From Trichaptum fuscoviolaceum (taxonomy: Eukaryota > Basidiomycota > Agaricomycetes > Hymenochaetales > Trichaptaceae), in contig CAJSYZ010000005.1 in assembly GCA_910574455.1 (NCBI GenBank), positions 4,340,001 through 4,404,000 on the forward strand: 64,000 nt of DNA, written 5' to 3'. Each line of letters starts with the position of its first letter. The stretch's first letter is position 1. The notes under the pieces are model-generated. The model was not told the DNA's origin, searched no databases, and saw only the letters and a program-made list of their open reading frames with translations. This document shows positions 34,087 to 47,155 of the stretch, one piece after another. A program made the position numbers and the translations under genes.

Positions 34087-35440
34087 GGCAGCGGTCAAGG
34101 TCTGAAGAGACGACAAGTGCGTGCCTATATAGCGTGAACGAGGCCAACAGCGTGTTTACTCACCAATGCTATGCTCAGGCACTTCCATTCATACCGCCCA
34201 TCAACACAGCACCCATCGATTCATCTTGGCGCTAATCGCAACGCACGGTTGCCCTTATTCCTCCGCGAAGTTGAAAGTGCACATCCAGCTCGTCCTTCAC
34301 ATATTGGCTCTCCAGTATACACGAAGATGGTCAGAGCCAGTGTGGTTGGCCGCGCAAGGACACGCGGGATGAATGAGTAGGTGAGACGCCCGAGAATAGC
34401 AGAGGCCGTGTGCACAGGTTCTGTCCTCATGTTTGTGGTGATGAAGCGCTTCTCAGCGATTTAGTACTGCTCTAAGCATATCAATAGGGGGATTATTAGA
34501 TGCCAAAAAGCATATGAGACGAAGGCAAAGAAGGCTCACCAGCGAAACCGCTAAGACAACAGGTTGGTCGCAGATATGATGACGCACGAGTGGGCCTCAG
34601 ATGTTGATTGCACTAGTCTTCCATTCATAGTTCCCATCCGCACAATCCTCCAATAGATCATCTTGTCGAGCTTGTCACGGGCACATATGACCTTTGTATT
34701 GAACGTAAAGATCATACCAGTGGTCGTGGCAGTCCAGTAATAGATTTCGGACACGCTTTTGAAAACGGCAAAGAGAAGAAAGTCACTTTAACTTTAAGGA
34801 GATTTCCTGATGCAGTGTGGCGTGGAAACTTCAAGTTGATGAAGCGCGCCCCGAACGTCTTTCGTCCCGCTGCACATACTTCACCTTAGAACAGACACTA
34901 TCGCATCTATAAGAATCTAGCCTCTATCTCGTATAGGGAAAGTGCTCACCTGTACTCCAACCTATCTTTCGCGTCACCTCAAATTCGTGCAGGCGTCTAC
35001 TACCTCATGATACTGCATATCGGATAGATGAAACTTGAAAGCTAATGCTCGAGAACTGCAAGTTACAGTAAGCCTAGAGCAAGAAATGTATGACTCAGTC
35101 AAATCCAAGCAAAGCAGCTGATCAGCTCACCTCGTGAAATAAAGCCTGTAAGCTGACCTGAGGTGAAGGATTTTCATTTTTTTGATCTTGCACTTGCTAA
35201 ATCACTATCCACCTCGATAGACGCCGCGATGTATCTGAAGACGAGTGGACGGTCCCAATAGAAGCTTTCTATAGCTATGATCCAGGCTTGAGGTATCGCT
35301 AGAATGAATTTGAAGCATCGAGGGAGAAGACAAGCGGAGGCTGGCGTTGCCGTGATAAGCAGTCAGGGGTGCGATTAGCAACTTGAAATGCCCTCGCCGA
35401 GATTGCAGTATCTTGCCAGACGAGGGTAGCATCTCGTTCC
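34087..35440. other. M3 upstream region
   Basis: Close copy of 26147-27470, with small indels. No gene recognised. Confidence 0.4.
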
Positions 35441-36439
35441 GAACCTTTCATATTGATTTTCTTCTGGTTCCCGAGAATCGGCTGATTTCATCCCTTCTTG
35501 CCTGTAACAAACCTTCGCAAATGCTTTAACAGCTTGTTTGTTCGGACAGGGGGCTTGGAGTCAGTTATTCCCTCCCGAACTCAAATAACTCGCATCGAGC
35601 GCAAGATTGCCATGCTCGGTTTTATTCTTGTCCTGAATCCTCGACCGACACCAGGATTTTCTTTTGCCTTTGGCACATTTGCTGTCATCATCTTGGCGAC
35701 ATGAAGCCCAGAGTGTATGCCTGATGAAAGAATAAATTATCTCGGGCTTCTGGACGTCCGATTTGATTTGATTTAACTCACCCCTCGCGCTCCTGAACAT
35801 GCCCTTCGATCAGCTCTAGCGAGCTCATGCACGGCTGCCCTTGCCTGTGCGCGAGTGTCGCCCAATGGGCAACGGGCGACGGCATGTGCACTGTACCGCC
35901 CTCTCATTCATCGGCGTCCTGTGCAGGTAGATGGGTTTGTCCAGCTGCTTCTGCTAGGCTCGGCGGCGGACTATCGAATCATCCCAGCGTTCCCTCAAAG
36001 GAATGACGCTGGGTGGTCTACTTCCACGGGCGTTCCGTCATGAACACATGACAGTGCTTCGAGTAGAGCTTGAATCCACGGTCATGAACAACCCGTATCT
36101 TGGTCACCTCTGACGACCTCATCCTTCGTATGCAGTAAACTACATCTTTGAAAGAGAAGCATATTTGTTACCTTGAAATGAGAAAAGGTGAGTCTAGCTA
36201 AGATCGATTTAGATGGCCTGGGGCTCACTATCTCTTTGAAAGACTTTCGAAGGACTCTGCTTGTTAAAAGGCACTTCTTTTCTTCAAGTCAATCTTCAGA
36301 ACACTCTAACAGAATCAATGATGGTTTAGTACAGAGAGAATACCCATTCTTCCTGCTGCGTTAGGGGGGAAAGAAAAGAGTGGTGACCGGTGTGGTTTAA
36401 CGAGCCAGGTCGCGAGACCAAAACGCTGTGCGTGACCTT
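35441..36439. other. Unit 4 module L remnant and Z4 upstream region
   Basis: An open stretch 35498-35704 ends FAFGTFAVIILAT, the same ending as in unit 3, but the upstream part of the L frame is broken. The rest has no recognisable gene. Confidence 0.4.
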
Positions 36440-36628
36440 GAGGCGCGTCGCGTCGCCCGTTAATGTGCCTACCGGCGGGCTTTGAATTGTAATGTGGAAA
36501 CACATACCTGTCCTTCACTTACCACAACCATCGCACCAATTCTTCTTCCCTCCCTCTTCAACCTCGTCTTCCTCAACAATCAGGCTTACATTAACAAACA
36601 TCTTCTCAACATCAACCTTTCTTAAATC

Positions 36629-38262
36629 ATGGACGACAAGTTCACAGAACAGTATTGGCATACGTTCGATGATGATAGGCTTTCATGCACGGGACTCGAG
36701 AACCGAATCCCTCTTCAACCAGTTTGTCCTCATCTCCTTTGTATGCCTTCCTTCATTCTGACCTACCTCTTTACCGACCAAGATGCAAAACCAGCGAGAC
36801 AGAACAAATTTATGTGCGGCCACAACACCTTACCACACTGATGAAGACGGTCACAAGCCAACCACTACCTCAACAATGGCTACTAAGGACTCTTCATCGA
36901 GCTCACTTCATCAGTTAACGCCTCGCCTGTATGGAACAGGGCGTATCGGAGTAGATTCAGGCGTTGGCTACGAGGACAATGAAAGCTACATGAGAGCGGG
37001 CGCAGGCGAAGACGGAAATGCCGTGGCCGAGGGATCAGAAGATGTATACGGCAATAACTGTGAGTTCTTGCAGTAACTCGAGTATTGTAGACAACTGACT
37101 TGTTTCTCGGACAGTACATCCAGGACGTACATATACAATGACCCAGAGCGACGAGATGACGGCGAATCAACCTCAGTTCGTTTTTGGCTCAACAGCTAAC
37201 ATCGATTTCCCTTTCAATTTCGAACTAGGACGATTTTTTACTCCGTCCGAGATGCAGTATGATATGAACATGCAGAGCCTTCAATGGAGAAGGACTCTCA
37301 GCTCGTCTGTCCTCCAGTCAGGAACTGGCCACTTGTTTAACTCCTACTGAAGACCAGCTGCCTGCCCTACCCACACCAACGTCGATTCCACGCGGACTCG
37401 AGCTCTACCTGGATCTACCCGCGAGTCATGCGACTGGCCTATACGGCAAAGGCGACTTCGATGGATCGACTAGCCAGCAGCCATATCCAGCCCCGGCGCT
37501 TAGCCCAGGAAGTATTGCAGCCTCAGCTAGTTATTGTGTTCCTTACCTCCACTGCTCGCAGCTTCCGACGCCCTCACCAAGCGCTGACAGTCATGCCTCT
37601 CTTCCTCTCGATTCTCCTGCGTTTTCTGCAGCTCGGCTCGACTATACTGGAATGAGCCAAGGACAAGATTGTCCTGGAACTGCCGTGCAGCTCGCGGCGG
37701 TACCATATGTGAACGATCCCTACCCATACCTGCAGTCGGTCGCGTACGGCCCATCTCAAGCGGGACCAAGCACCTTGTCTTTCCCTACACCTCAACAGAC
37801 GCCCCCCTCTACGCAAGGCGTAGTGTCCCGGAAGAGGGGCACGGAAACGCGAGATACCGCATCGCTACCCGCACCAGCTGCAAAGAAGAAGGGTGGCAAT
37901 GGAAAGGGACCAGGACGTATCCCGAATCCCAAGGACTTCAAATGTACCGTAGCTGGCTGCGATGCTGCGTACGAATCTGAAGGATCCCGAGACAGACATG
38001 TATAGAGTCACGATCGTACTCAGCGTCTGCATTGTCCAAATGCAAAATGTACGAAGCCGGGAGAAGGGGGACCGTCAACATTTCGAGACATGTCGGATCT
38101 TGTTCGCCATGTATATGAATCCAATGCTAATTGCTGGGCCGCAGCGCCTGAGCTGCCCGTAGAATGGCCGCAGGATAACAAGGAAGCAGTGAAAAGTTGA
38201 GTGAGGGAAGGAAACGGAAACTTAAAATGCAGGCGGCAGTCACAGCTTTTCAGCTAGAGTAA
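36629..38262 (+). pseudogene. Z4: C2H2 zinc-finger gene copy, frameshift and nonsense
   Basis: This copy gives the clearest splice pattern. Exon 1 is 36629-36721 (MDDKFTEQYWHTF), exon 2 is 36783-37059 with a consensus GTGAGT donor, and exon 3 starts at 37115; phases agree (0 and 1). Exon 3 starts LHPGRTYTMTQSDEM. It shifts frame between 37260 and 37310, stopping at 37350. Further on, the zinc finger FKCTVAGCDAAYESEGSRD is cut by a TAG at 38003-38005, just after its first His; the other copies have AAG there. The 8 bp lost in Z2 and Z3 are present. A 14-bp deletion occurs near 38197. Confidence 0.75.
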
Positions 38263-40170
38263 TGATGGATGTTGTTACATCTCGGAGGTAGGTACTTTAT
38301 TGCACTAGAATTGTACTGCATTGTATATTATGTATGGATATGTATAACGGGAGACATTGCAATACACTTTAGATTATGGTCAGAGTACATGGCATGCCCA
38401 TGAGATGTAAGGCAAGTCTGTGTTCATTTTCTCGGAATTGTGATGATGAGCCAGATATAGCACTATACATGTACAGTGGCAATAATCTTCATCTATGCTG
38501 CTGTCTCCGGAGCTTTGAAGGTTGCAAAGGGGGTTTGGGGGCATGAACAAAGTGAGTCAGCTTGGAGATAATTTGCTTGTTTAAAGCAATTCCGATAGAA
38601 TTTCTCAGCATCATGAAATGCTGCAGGTTCAAATTGCAGTCAGGTCTGGGGACACGCTGCCGCCGCCGAGTGCCGAGGCTGCGATTGCCGTATCATATCA
38701 TGCCGGCGGTGTTCCCGGACGTGCCGGGCGGACGGCGGGTCGAGAGATCGGCCCCATATTCCAGGCCCACACATTACCACCATCTGTGGCTCTGTCGGTG
38801 CGTGGGTGTCCGTGTGGGTGATAGTGTACTATTCCAAGTTTGGGCTGCTACGTCCTGCCAGTGGCCCTGAGTGCTGGTGGCATCACTATGAGCGATGCCA
38901 GTGAAGTTCACGTTGATCATCTTCACTTGTATAATCCATTCTATTCTCTTGTTGTACTCCTTGTTCTCTGAAATTCAAGCCAAGACATGCAAAGCGCCCG
39001 TTTGGTAGGATTCATCAGATTTACACATTGCAACCGTTGCTTATGCATATGGCCGCCGCCATGTGAATAAAAAAAGAGCTTGTTTTGGTTGTCTTCCGCC
39101 AAGGAACATGACGTCAACACAATTCTGCAAGGAGCAAGCTCTGCAGACGACACATCATTCGGTGTGTATGGTATTGAGTGTGAGTAGCTTCAAGTTGCTC
39201 ACTGCTGACTTGATAACCGGATAGCTCAAGGACGGGCATATCCAACAGCCCCAAACTAAGTGATGGCGGACCGGGTGCAATCCACATTTCATCTTTGTCT
39301 CGCCAAGTAGCAATGTTGTTCTTTCTTAATCCATTTCTATGCAAGAAATCGAGGGTGGGCCTTGAGGATCTCCGAAATGTCTCTTCCCCATTCAATAAAG
39401 GAGCGCAACATTAAAGAACAACCATACCTACATATACTATTTCTACGCTTCTCCAGATCAATGAGAAATGAATCGAGGCTTTGAGTATCGGGCCTTCCAC
39501 TGCTTTTCTAACAGCGCAACGAGTTCAGAGTCCGTTCTGGCTACTGCCACGTCGAGGCCTACTCACACCGGGCCTTCTGTAAATCAACGCAGCCCTCGTC
39601 AAATCAGTGTATTATCTTGAAGCGACCTTTCGCATGGCCTTTTTGTGGTGCCGGCCACTTCTCTGCACCTGTATTTGCACTCGTTGTGAGTCCCCTGGCC
39701 TGGAAGGTTTTATACTACATTTGTTGTAGGTCAGTCGTCTATGTTTTCCTCAAGGGAAAGAATACACTGCTCATTGCCTTTATGTAGTTCGAAGATCTGG
39801 ACTGTCCTGCAACAAGTGCAAGACTCATTTATTATGCTTTCTGTGAATGGAATCGATAGTGTAAGTAAGAGGTTTGCAGAAGTCCCGTAGAAGTTTGTGT
39901 TTATGATTATGTTCGGTGAGCATACACGTACTTTAGGGTGTTGGCATCAATCTTTCACTTGAATACGCAAAGTTTTATATGGGCTGGTAGCTTTTATGCA
40001 GATGTTCTCGGAGTCGGTGGAGAGATGCGACCAAAGAAGCCCATCTTCCTCGCAGCTGAAGGCGAAATACATGCGTGCAATAGTTTCTACAAGAGTCTAT
40101 ACATTACAACCAGGGCAACGAAAGCCGGAAATGCGCCAAAACAAGATGGGTGTGTGGAAGACAGCAAGAA
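38263..40170. other. Conserved spacer between Z4 and M4
   Basis: Same block as 22420-24339, about 90% similar by eye. No gene recognised. Confidence 0.45.
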
Positions 40171-43063
40171 TCAAATGTGCGGTATGAATTTTGTCCAAAC
40201 AACTGTATCGAACGCAGAGGGAGGAAGGCGACGAAGGGACAGGAGGGCGAGAATGAGGAGGGAAAGGCGGGCGACAGGATACATAATGGCAGGAAGTGTT
40301 TCTACGGTTTTCTTTATGCGCGTCCAGTATATATACTCAGTACCATGACTGTGCCACCATTTGTCAAAGACAAAGCGTGTATAGACAGGAGAAGCTGCGA
40401 TGATGAGAAGACACAGGCCTACGATGGTCAGAGAAGCCGTCCGCCAAAGGATCCGTTCGACAGGCGAAGGGAAGTCGAAGTGCCATGCAGCACAGTGAAT
40501 CGATCCAAATGCGGCGCCTGCTAAGGCCGAGAAGATCAAAAGCGGCCTCGTTTCGGCAGACTCGCTGCGGAACATCATCCACATGATCCACTGCATGTCA
40601 TCCTCATTGAAGAGCAGTTCGAGCGCCGGTTTGGTGTCCATTTTGTCCTTGGCATCGCGGAAGGAATCCAGACTGAAGTCCATGAGTTTAGGTCTAAGGA
40701 TCTGCTGCATCGGGAGGAACATGAGCAGGTACGGCAAGTAGAACAGCTTCGTGATGACAAGCATGCAGGTCGTCCAAATCGAGTTGATAACTTGGCGAAA
40801 GTGCGATCTCGTCGCCGGAGAATCCGAGCTTTCAACTTGTGATTCGACCTCAGATTCATCGTCTGTAATGGAGCTTTGCATTTCAACCTCGGCATTAGCA
40901 TCATTCTGCATTCGTTGGGGTATCAAATGACGCAAAGCGCGGATCGCTTTCAGAAGCCATATTGCAAGCCAATCCAGATATGTTAATAGTGCCGAATTGA
41001 TTGACTGTGCGAAGCCAGCGATACGGCAGCAGATCGTTCGCATCCAAACAGGACAGAGTGTGTTAGCTGCCAAATCGAGCGCCACCCAGGCCGGAGAATC
41101 TCGGAAATAATCTCTCAGTCGGAACTGTTTCGTGCTGAATGACCATTTCTCCCCGCCATTACCGCCTTCGTTCCCAGGAGACTCGTTCTCGTCATGTCTA
41201 GCCATCCTTGCCTCTGCTAGCTGCCTCTCCAACTCCTTCGTGCGGATGACAATCGGACATCGGACATCGAGCGGCTTGCTCCACCAGAAAAGATACATGA
41301 TGCTGTTCAGTCCGGCTAGTGCAGCCGTCGTAAGCTCGATCTCCGTGATCGTCAAGTGCTGTTGTGCGCGTGCGATGAGCTGGATAATGAACCACGTAAT
41401 CTGCAGTAAAGCGACTCCTTTCGAGAGAGCATCGCCTTTGCTTCTGTCCTCGATTTCTTTCGCTGTCGTATCCGGGAAGTCGATCACTTGCTCCTTCAGT
41501 AGTTCCTGAAATTCGAAGAAACGGAGGACGCTTTCCTGCACAACGATCCCCTCCTTCTTTGTTTCAAAACGGTACTCATGCCAGACCTCGAAGCCATCGC
41601 CCACTATGTAGTTCACTTTGAAGCCTCCCATCTGCAAAAAATGCGCATGTGTCATTGTCCATTGCACACCTACAAAAGTTGTTCAACTAAATCTATTACG
41701 AGCTGAAAACGAATAAAATAATACATGACTTTGGTCGTGCTTTATTTATCGTCTCCCTTATCATCACGGCGCCTCGCCACTGCTTGAATGCCCACAGGAT
41801 CATTACCTCCGGCGCGAGAAGGGCCAAGCACATGAGGAAAATCCGACGCTTCAGTAGTGACATGCTACTCTCCTCAAGAAATGGCACGTTCGGGTGCACA
41901 GATATCCACGTAACAGCAAATGTCGTCGCTAGGCAGCTCCAGACGATGTCCCAGACGTAGCGACCGGGGCAAGAACAGTCGTTGGAACATTCGTCTCGCA
42001 TGAAGATCGGCGCATCGTAGGCCAGCGGGTCGGCGAAGGACGAGGCGACGGGTACAGCGCTCGTGCCGCGGCTGTACGAAAAGGCCGCCTACAAGTGCCG
42101 CCGCTGCCGCATGCAGTAGGCGGCACTTTCTATACAGGACCGCATGCAGTACTAGTAGGCGTAGGCGGTCATTGTACAAAGTGCCGCCTACGGTCTCGTA
42201 AGTGACCGGGGGCAAGAGCCCCGATAATATCTCAGATCTATCGAAGACCAAATAAATGTCACGAGATTATGGTCAGGGTCACTCTTTAGTAAATATATTC
42301 TCATACAATTTGCTTAAGTCAATATTGGGTGTATTAAGTTAGTTGAAAGTATGATATTAAGTGTTGTTATTTAAAATCAGGACAAATATACTGTGTGACT
42401 TGGTGTCCGAGAACAGCCTGAGGGGACAAGCGGACAACTTGAAGGATTACCGAAAACCGGGTAACGGGCATTGACAAGTTTTACGAAGACATGTGCCATT
42501 TTGGTCTCTATTTCTCGTAGTTAATTATCATTTATTTTTATATCTTATTAGTACATTACAATAGACAGTACTGTGATTGTTTTATATCTAAACCACTTCT
42601 GCTATGCAAGTAATCATATTGTCGTATGCAAGATCTACAATTTGATGAGTGGCTGTGGGAAACTGAATGCATGGCTGTGTTTGTACCTGAGTCTAGTACG
42701 CTTTGGGAAGGTTCGGGACCCCGTTGCAACTCTGCATGCGGCTTGACTGCAGTCTTCAAGCCTGTATGCGGCAGTGTATGCGGCAGTTTTGACAGGTAGG
42801 CGGCACTGCATGCGGTAGTTTTGACAGGTAGGCGGCACTGCATGCGGTAGTTTGACAGCTGTGGCACATGCAATGACTTCATTAATTTCTACAGTATTTT
42901 ATCTTATTTATCATTGGTTCCGTGTCTGCAGTCTTGCATGCGGCAGCGGCGATACTTGTAGGCGGCTGCATGCGGCAGCGGCGGCACTTGTAGGCGGCCT
43001 TTTCGTCAGGCCGCTCGTGCCGTAGCGCTGGGAGAGAAACAAGAGCGCGAGAATGAGGAGCAT
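40171..43063 (-). pseudogene. M4: polytopic membrane protein gene split by a transposon
   Basis: Exon 1 (ATG 43063) is interrupted after 41 bases by the element at 42069-43013 and resumes at 42068, ending at 41725; the two pieces add up to the family's exact 385 bases. Exon 2 is 40171-41669. Without the insertion the gene would encode 627 residues with no stop. The interruption falls just after the signal-like segment (FLSQRYGTS). The linker is a mosaic: M2-like up to KWSFSTKQFRLRDY, then M1-like with the long insert (WVALDLAANTLCPVWM), then M2-like again at DFSLDSFRDAKDKM. The open exon 2 suggests that the insertion is recent. Confidence 0.85.
42069..43013. mobile_element. Non-autonomous TIR element (945 bp) in M4 exon 1
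   Basis: Terminal inverted repeats of about 45 bp share ACGAAAAGGCCGCCTACAAG and continue into a CCGCATGCAG stretch. With ends set at CGGC, the flanks carry the 9-bp duplication CTCGTGCCG (42060-42068 and 43014-43022); up to 11 bp match. The interior repeats GCATGCGGCAG and TAGGCGGCAC motifs near both ends and has no coding sequence. TSD length suits a Mutator-like element; hAT or KDZ relatives (usually 8 bp) are alternatives. Confidence 0.88.
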
Positions 43064-44690
43064 GGTACGAAATGGCAGGCAGCGGTCAAGGTCTGAAGAG
43101 ACGACAAGTGCGTGCCTATATAGCGTGAACGAGGCCAACAGCGTGTTTACTCACCGAACACGATGCCTAAGCACTTTCATTCATACTACCCATCAACACA
43201 GCACCCATCGATTATCTTGGCGCTAATCGCAGAGTTCAGCAAACGCACATAAACTCTTAGTGATGTTGAACGGGTGCATCTAGTTCATTCTTACGCTCTT
43301 CTGTGTAGTCGAAGATGGCCAGAGAGTGTGTGGTTGACGTACATGTTAATGTAACGACAAGTACGACAAGTGGGTAGGTGAGGGGCCCGAGAATGTCAGA
43401 GGCCGTGTGTTCTGGCCTCATGTTTGAGGCGACGAAGAGCTTCCCAGCAATTCATTCAGATTCTAAACTTATCAGGTTGATTACTACTTTCCAAAAGTGC
43501 AAATGAAACGAATGTAAAGAGGGCTCACTCCAAACGTTATTGCAACGTTACTGGAACCCAGAAGATGAGGACGACAAGTAAGCACGACTATATATCGTGG
43601 ATGTGCGTGTTGACTCACCAAATACAACGCAGTAACACGTTCCGCTCATACCGCCCGCCAGTCCTATTCACCTCAACAGGTTGCCGCTGAGCCATCCCCA
43701 GAACGCACCACTAAGAGACCGTCCTCAATCGTGGTGAAGGCGGCAATACTTACCCATCCATGGCATCTCAACTCCCTGTCTGCGGTGAAAGCACTCAAGG
43801 TCTGGTCAGAAGCTGATGCACGCGTAGTGGGTGCGACATGAAGGGAGTGGGCGAAACGTCCGAGAAGGTCAGACGAACAGGTTCATGCATCGTGTTTGCG
43901 TTCATGAAGACCTTTTGAGTATGCTCTAAGGTTATAACAGGCATAATCAGTACTTGGATGCATGCCTGCCAGTGGACGAAACGAAAGCCGACTTACCTGC
44001 TGATGCAAGAAACGTTGAACCGACGATGCAGGTACGGTGTTTGGAGAAAGTGGAAGTACTAGTAAAGCTGACTCCTGTTTACACCGGAAGTCGAGGCTCA
44101 TCGAAGTTGTCCCGCATCATATGGAGAAGAGCAGGTGGAAGGATGCGGTGGATGCGACGTAAGATGAAGATGAAAGAAGGAGGCGGCGTGGGAAGCGCTT
44201 TCATTATCATCGGGCATTCTATTTCCGAGTTTACGGATGGCACAACCATCGTCGACGTACTTTCTCCTCTGGTGTACGCTTTGTTCTCTGTTACCCAGTC
44301 TCATCCAAGATCTCAGCTTTCAGAAATACTGCAGCTTTTTTCTCTCGTGTTGGTCTTCAGACCAATCTTTGCGTCGATCAGCCACGTGGCAGGCGTATCA
44401 GATTGGAAGGAAGCTCAAGCTCGTGGACTGTAGTACCTCATAAAAGAGGATAAGCTTGGTTCAACTTAGTCTACATTCAAGAGAAGCATTTTATTGACTC
44501 ACATCGTGTAATCAAGCCCAAGGGCCGCCTGAGGTGAGAAATCCATATTTCTTGATCTTGCACTTGCTAAACTTGTGTCTGCGTCGTTTCGGTGCGAAAA
44601 CGCCAATAGATGCCCAGGCTTACCGCTTCATGCATCGCGTGAATGAAACCCAAGGCTGTCGCGGTAAAGAAGGGAAGAAGAGAAGTTATT
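43064..44690. other. M4 upstream region
   Basis: More like 18000-19640 (unit 1) than units 2 and 3, including the two-fold degenerate repeat. No gene recognised. Confidence 0.4.
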
Positions 44691-44734
44691 GAAAGAACAA
44701 GCAGATAGGTGAGCGATCGAGTACAACTTTAGAT

Positions 44735-45085
44735 ATGTCAGGTCGATCGCAGATTCGTCTTGGCCTCTCTTCGAAACCTCTTGGTGTTGATTTTTTTCTG
44801 GTTCCCGGGAATCTCCATATATTAACGCCTCTTAGCTGGAACGAGTCTGCGCTAATACATCAAGGTCTTGAGCTAATGCTTGCTTGTCTGGGAAAGGGTG
44901 CTTGGAGTCGGATAATCCCTCATGAGCGCAATGGCTCTCATCAAGCACAAGACCCACGCACTCTTCTAATATTTGCTACAAATCTTCGCGCGGCGGTGTC
45001 GTTCGACATGATCTTGTTGTCCCTTGCTTTCGGTCTATATCATCAGCTTGGCGAAGTGAAGCCCAAGTGCATGGCTGGAAATTAA
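44735..45085 (+). CDS. Module L, unit 5: small conserved reading frame, uncharacterised
   Basis: A frame of 116 codons, nearly identical to 11621-11950 until a deletion near 45035 changes the tail to LYHQLGEVKPKCMAGN. The preceding bases, GAAAGAACAAGCAGATAGG (44691-44709), show the uninterrupted site of the copia insertion. Confidence 0.3.
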   Translation: MSGRSQIRLGLSSKPLGVDFFLVPGNLHILTPLSWNESALIHQGLELMLACLGKGAWSRIIPHERNGSHQAQDPRTLLIFATNLRAAVSFDMILLSLAFGLYHQLGEVKPKCMAGN

Positions 45086-45269
45086 AATGGATTCACTCCG
45101 GTTTTTTGGATTCTGATTCGGATTGCAGTAAAGTCGTCTTAGCGACAGACATGTAGGCCATCCCCGTCGGCCACTCGGGAGGCCTTCAGAAACGTCGACT
45201 CGTAGGCGTACAGTCAAGTGCTTCGAGTAGAGCTCGGCATTTCCGACCAAGAACAACGTGTAGCTTGGT

Positions 45270-46212
45270 CTGGCCACTTATCTAACTCCTGCTGAAGACC
45301 AGCAGCCTTCCCTACCCACACCATCGCGGACTCCACGCAGCCTCGAGCCCTACCTGAATCTATCTGCGAATCATGCGGCTGTTTTCTACGATGTATCAAC
45401 CGCTCAACACGCATGGACTACGGAATATCCAACTCCAGCGCCTACCTCGGAAAATATTGCAGTCTCAGCTGGTTATGGTACTTCCAACCTCCACCACTCG
45501 CAGCTCCAGACGCCCTCATCAAGCGCTCACAGTCTCGCCTCTTTGCCTGTCGATTCTCCCTCGTTTCCTGCAGTCCGTCCCAAATATACTGGTAGGGGCC
45601 AATGTCCGGGTCAAAACTATTCCGGAACCGCAGTGCAACTCACGGCGCCATTCATGAGCGATCCCTATCCGTACCCGCAGTCGGTCGCGTACGGCCCATC
45701 GCAAGCGGGACCAAGCACCTCGTCTCTCCCTACACCTCAACAGACGCCCCCCTCTGCGGAAGTTGTAGTGTCCCGGAAGAGAGGCACAGAGACGCGAGAT
45801 ACCGCATCGCTACCTGCACCAGCTGCAAAGAAGAAGGGTGGCAATGGGAAGGGACCAGGGCGTATCCCGAATCCCAAGGACTTCAATTGTACCATAGCTG
45901 GCTGCGATGCTGCGTATGAATCTAAAGGATCCCGAGACAGACATGTAAAGAGAGTCACGATCGTACTCAGCGTCTGCATTCAGAAGTACGAAGCCGGGAT
46001 AAGGGGGACCGTCAACATTTCGAGACATGTCGTATCTTGTTCGCCATGTATACGAATCCAATTCTAAATGCTGGGCCGCAGCGCCTGAGCTGCCCGTAGA
46101 ATGGCCGCAGGATAACAAGGACGCAGTGAGAAGCACATTGTTGAAGTTGAGTGAGGGAAGGAAACGGAAACTTAAACTGCAGGTGGCAGTCACAGCTTTT
46201 CAGCTAGAGTAA
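45270..46212 (+). pseudogene. Z5: 5'-truncated zinc-finger gene copy
   Basis: At about 45270 the L-to-Z spacer is joined directly to the middle of Z exon 3 (TGGCCACTTATCTAACTCC), so the promoter and exons 1-2 are deleted (more than 1 kb). The remaining part reads to the zinc finger (FNCTIAGCDAAYESKGSRD), where a 2-bp insertion near 45953 and a deletion around 45983 destroy the second zinc site. The C-terminal segment (SNSKCWAAAPELPVEWPQDN) follows in another frame. Confidence 0.75.
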
Positions 46213-46763
46213 CGATGGATGTTGTTACATCACGAAGGTAGGTACTTTATTGCACTAGTATTGTACTGCATTGTGTATTATGTATGGATATGTATAACGG
46301 GTGACATTGACAATACACTTTAGATTATAGTCAGAGTACATGACGTACCCATGAGATGTAAGGCATTTAACAAACAAAGTCTGTGTTCATTTTTTCGGAA
46401 TTGTGATGATGAGCCAGATATAGCACTATACATGTACAGTGGCAATAATCTTCGTCTATGCTGCTGTCTCCGGAGCTTTGAAGGTTGCAAAGGGGGTTTG
46501 GGGGCATGAACAAAGTGAGTCAGCTTGAAGATAATTTGCTTGTTTAAAGTAATTCCAATAGAATTCCTCACCATTCTGAAATGCTGCAGGATCAAATTGC
46601 AGTCAGGTCTGGGGACGCGCTGCCGCGCATGGCAAGTGCCAGTGTATCCCGCCGAGTGCCGAGGCTGCGATTGCCGTATCATATCATGCCGGCGGTGTTC
46701 CCAGACTTGCCGGGTGGACGGCAGGTCAAGAGATTGGCCCCATATTCCAGGCCCATGCATTAC
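46213..46763. other. Unit 5 spacer left of the insertion
   Basis: Continues the spacer block seen at 22420-22950 up to CCCATGCATTAC, where it is interrupted. No gene recognised. Confidence 0.45.
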
Positions 46764-47078
46764 TAGAAAACGGGCCGAGCTTCGCCGGCAAGTCCCTTAC
46801 TCCCTACTACAGTGGCGAAAGGCTAAAACCAGCCTCTCGGAAACCCCCTCAAAACTTTTCTTTCTACGGACACAAAACTTAACCAATAACCCTGAAACTG
46901 TGTAAATAGCTTCTAATGCAGTGTATCTTCAATTCTTATAGATTAGTTTTGCACGAAAATGATTCCGAAAAAAATCTCATGTCTGAATTTGAAACATTTT
47001 GCTTATTCCAGATGGGCCACCGGAGTGGCAAGCTCCCTGGCATGCTTCGAGCTATCAACGGCTAGGGCTTACAGAAAT

Positions 47079-47155
47079 AGGGATTGAGAATAAGGAATTG
47101 GGAATTGGAAAATGGGAATAGGGAATAGGGAATGGAGAATAGAGAATAGGTGGTT
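47079..47155 (+). repeat. GGGAATA-type purine microsatellite
   Basis: Short units of GGGAATA/GGAATTG/GAGAATA in a row at the 3' end of the captured gene fragment. Confidence 0.8.
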
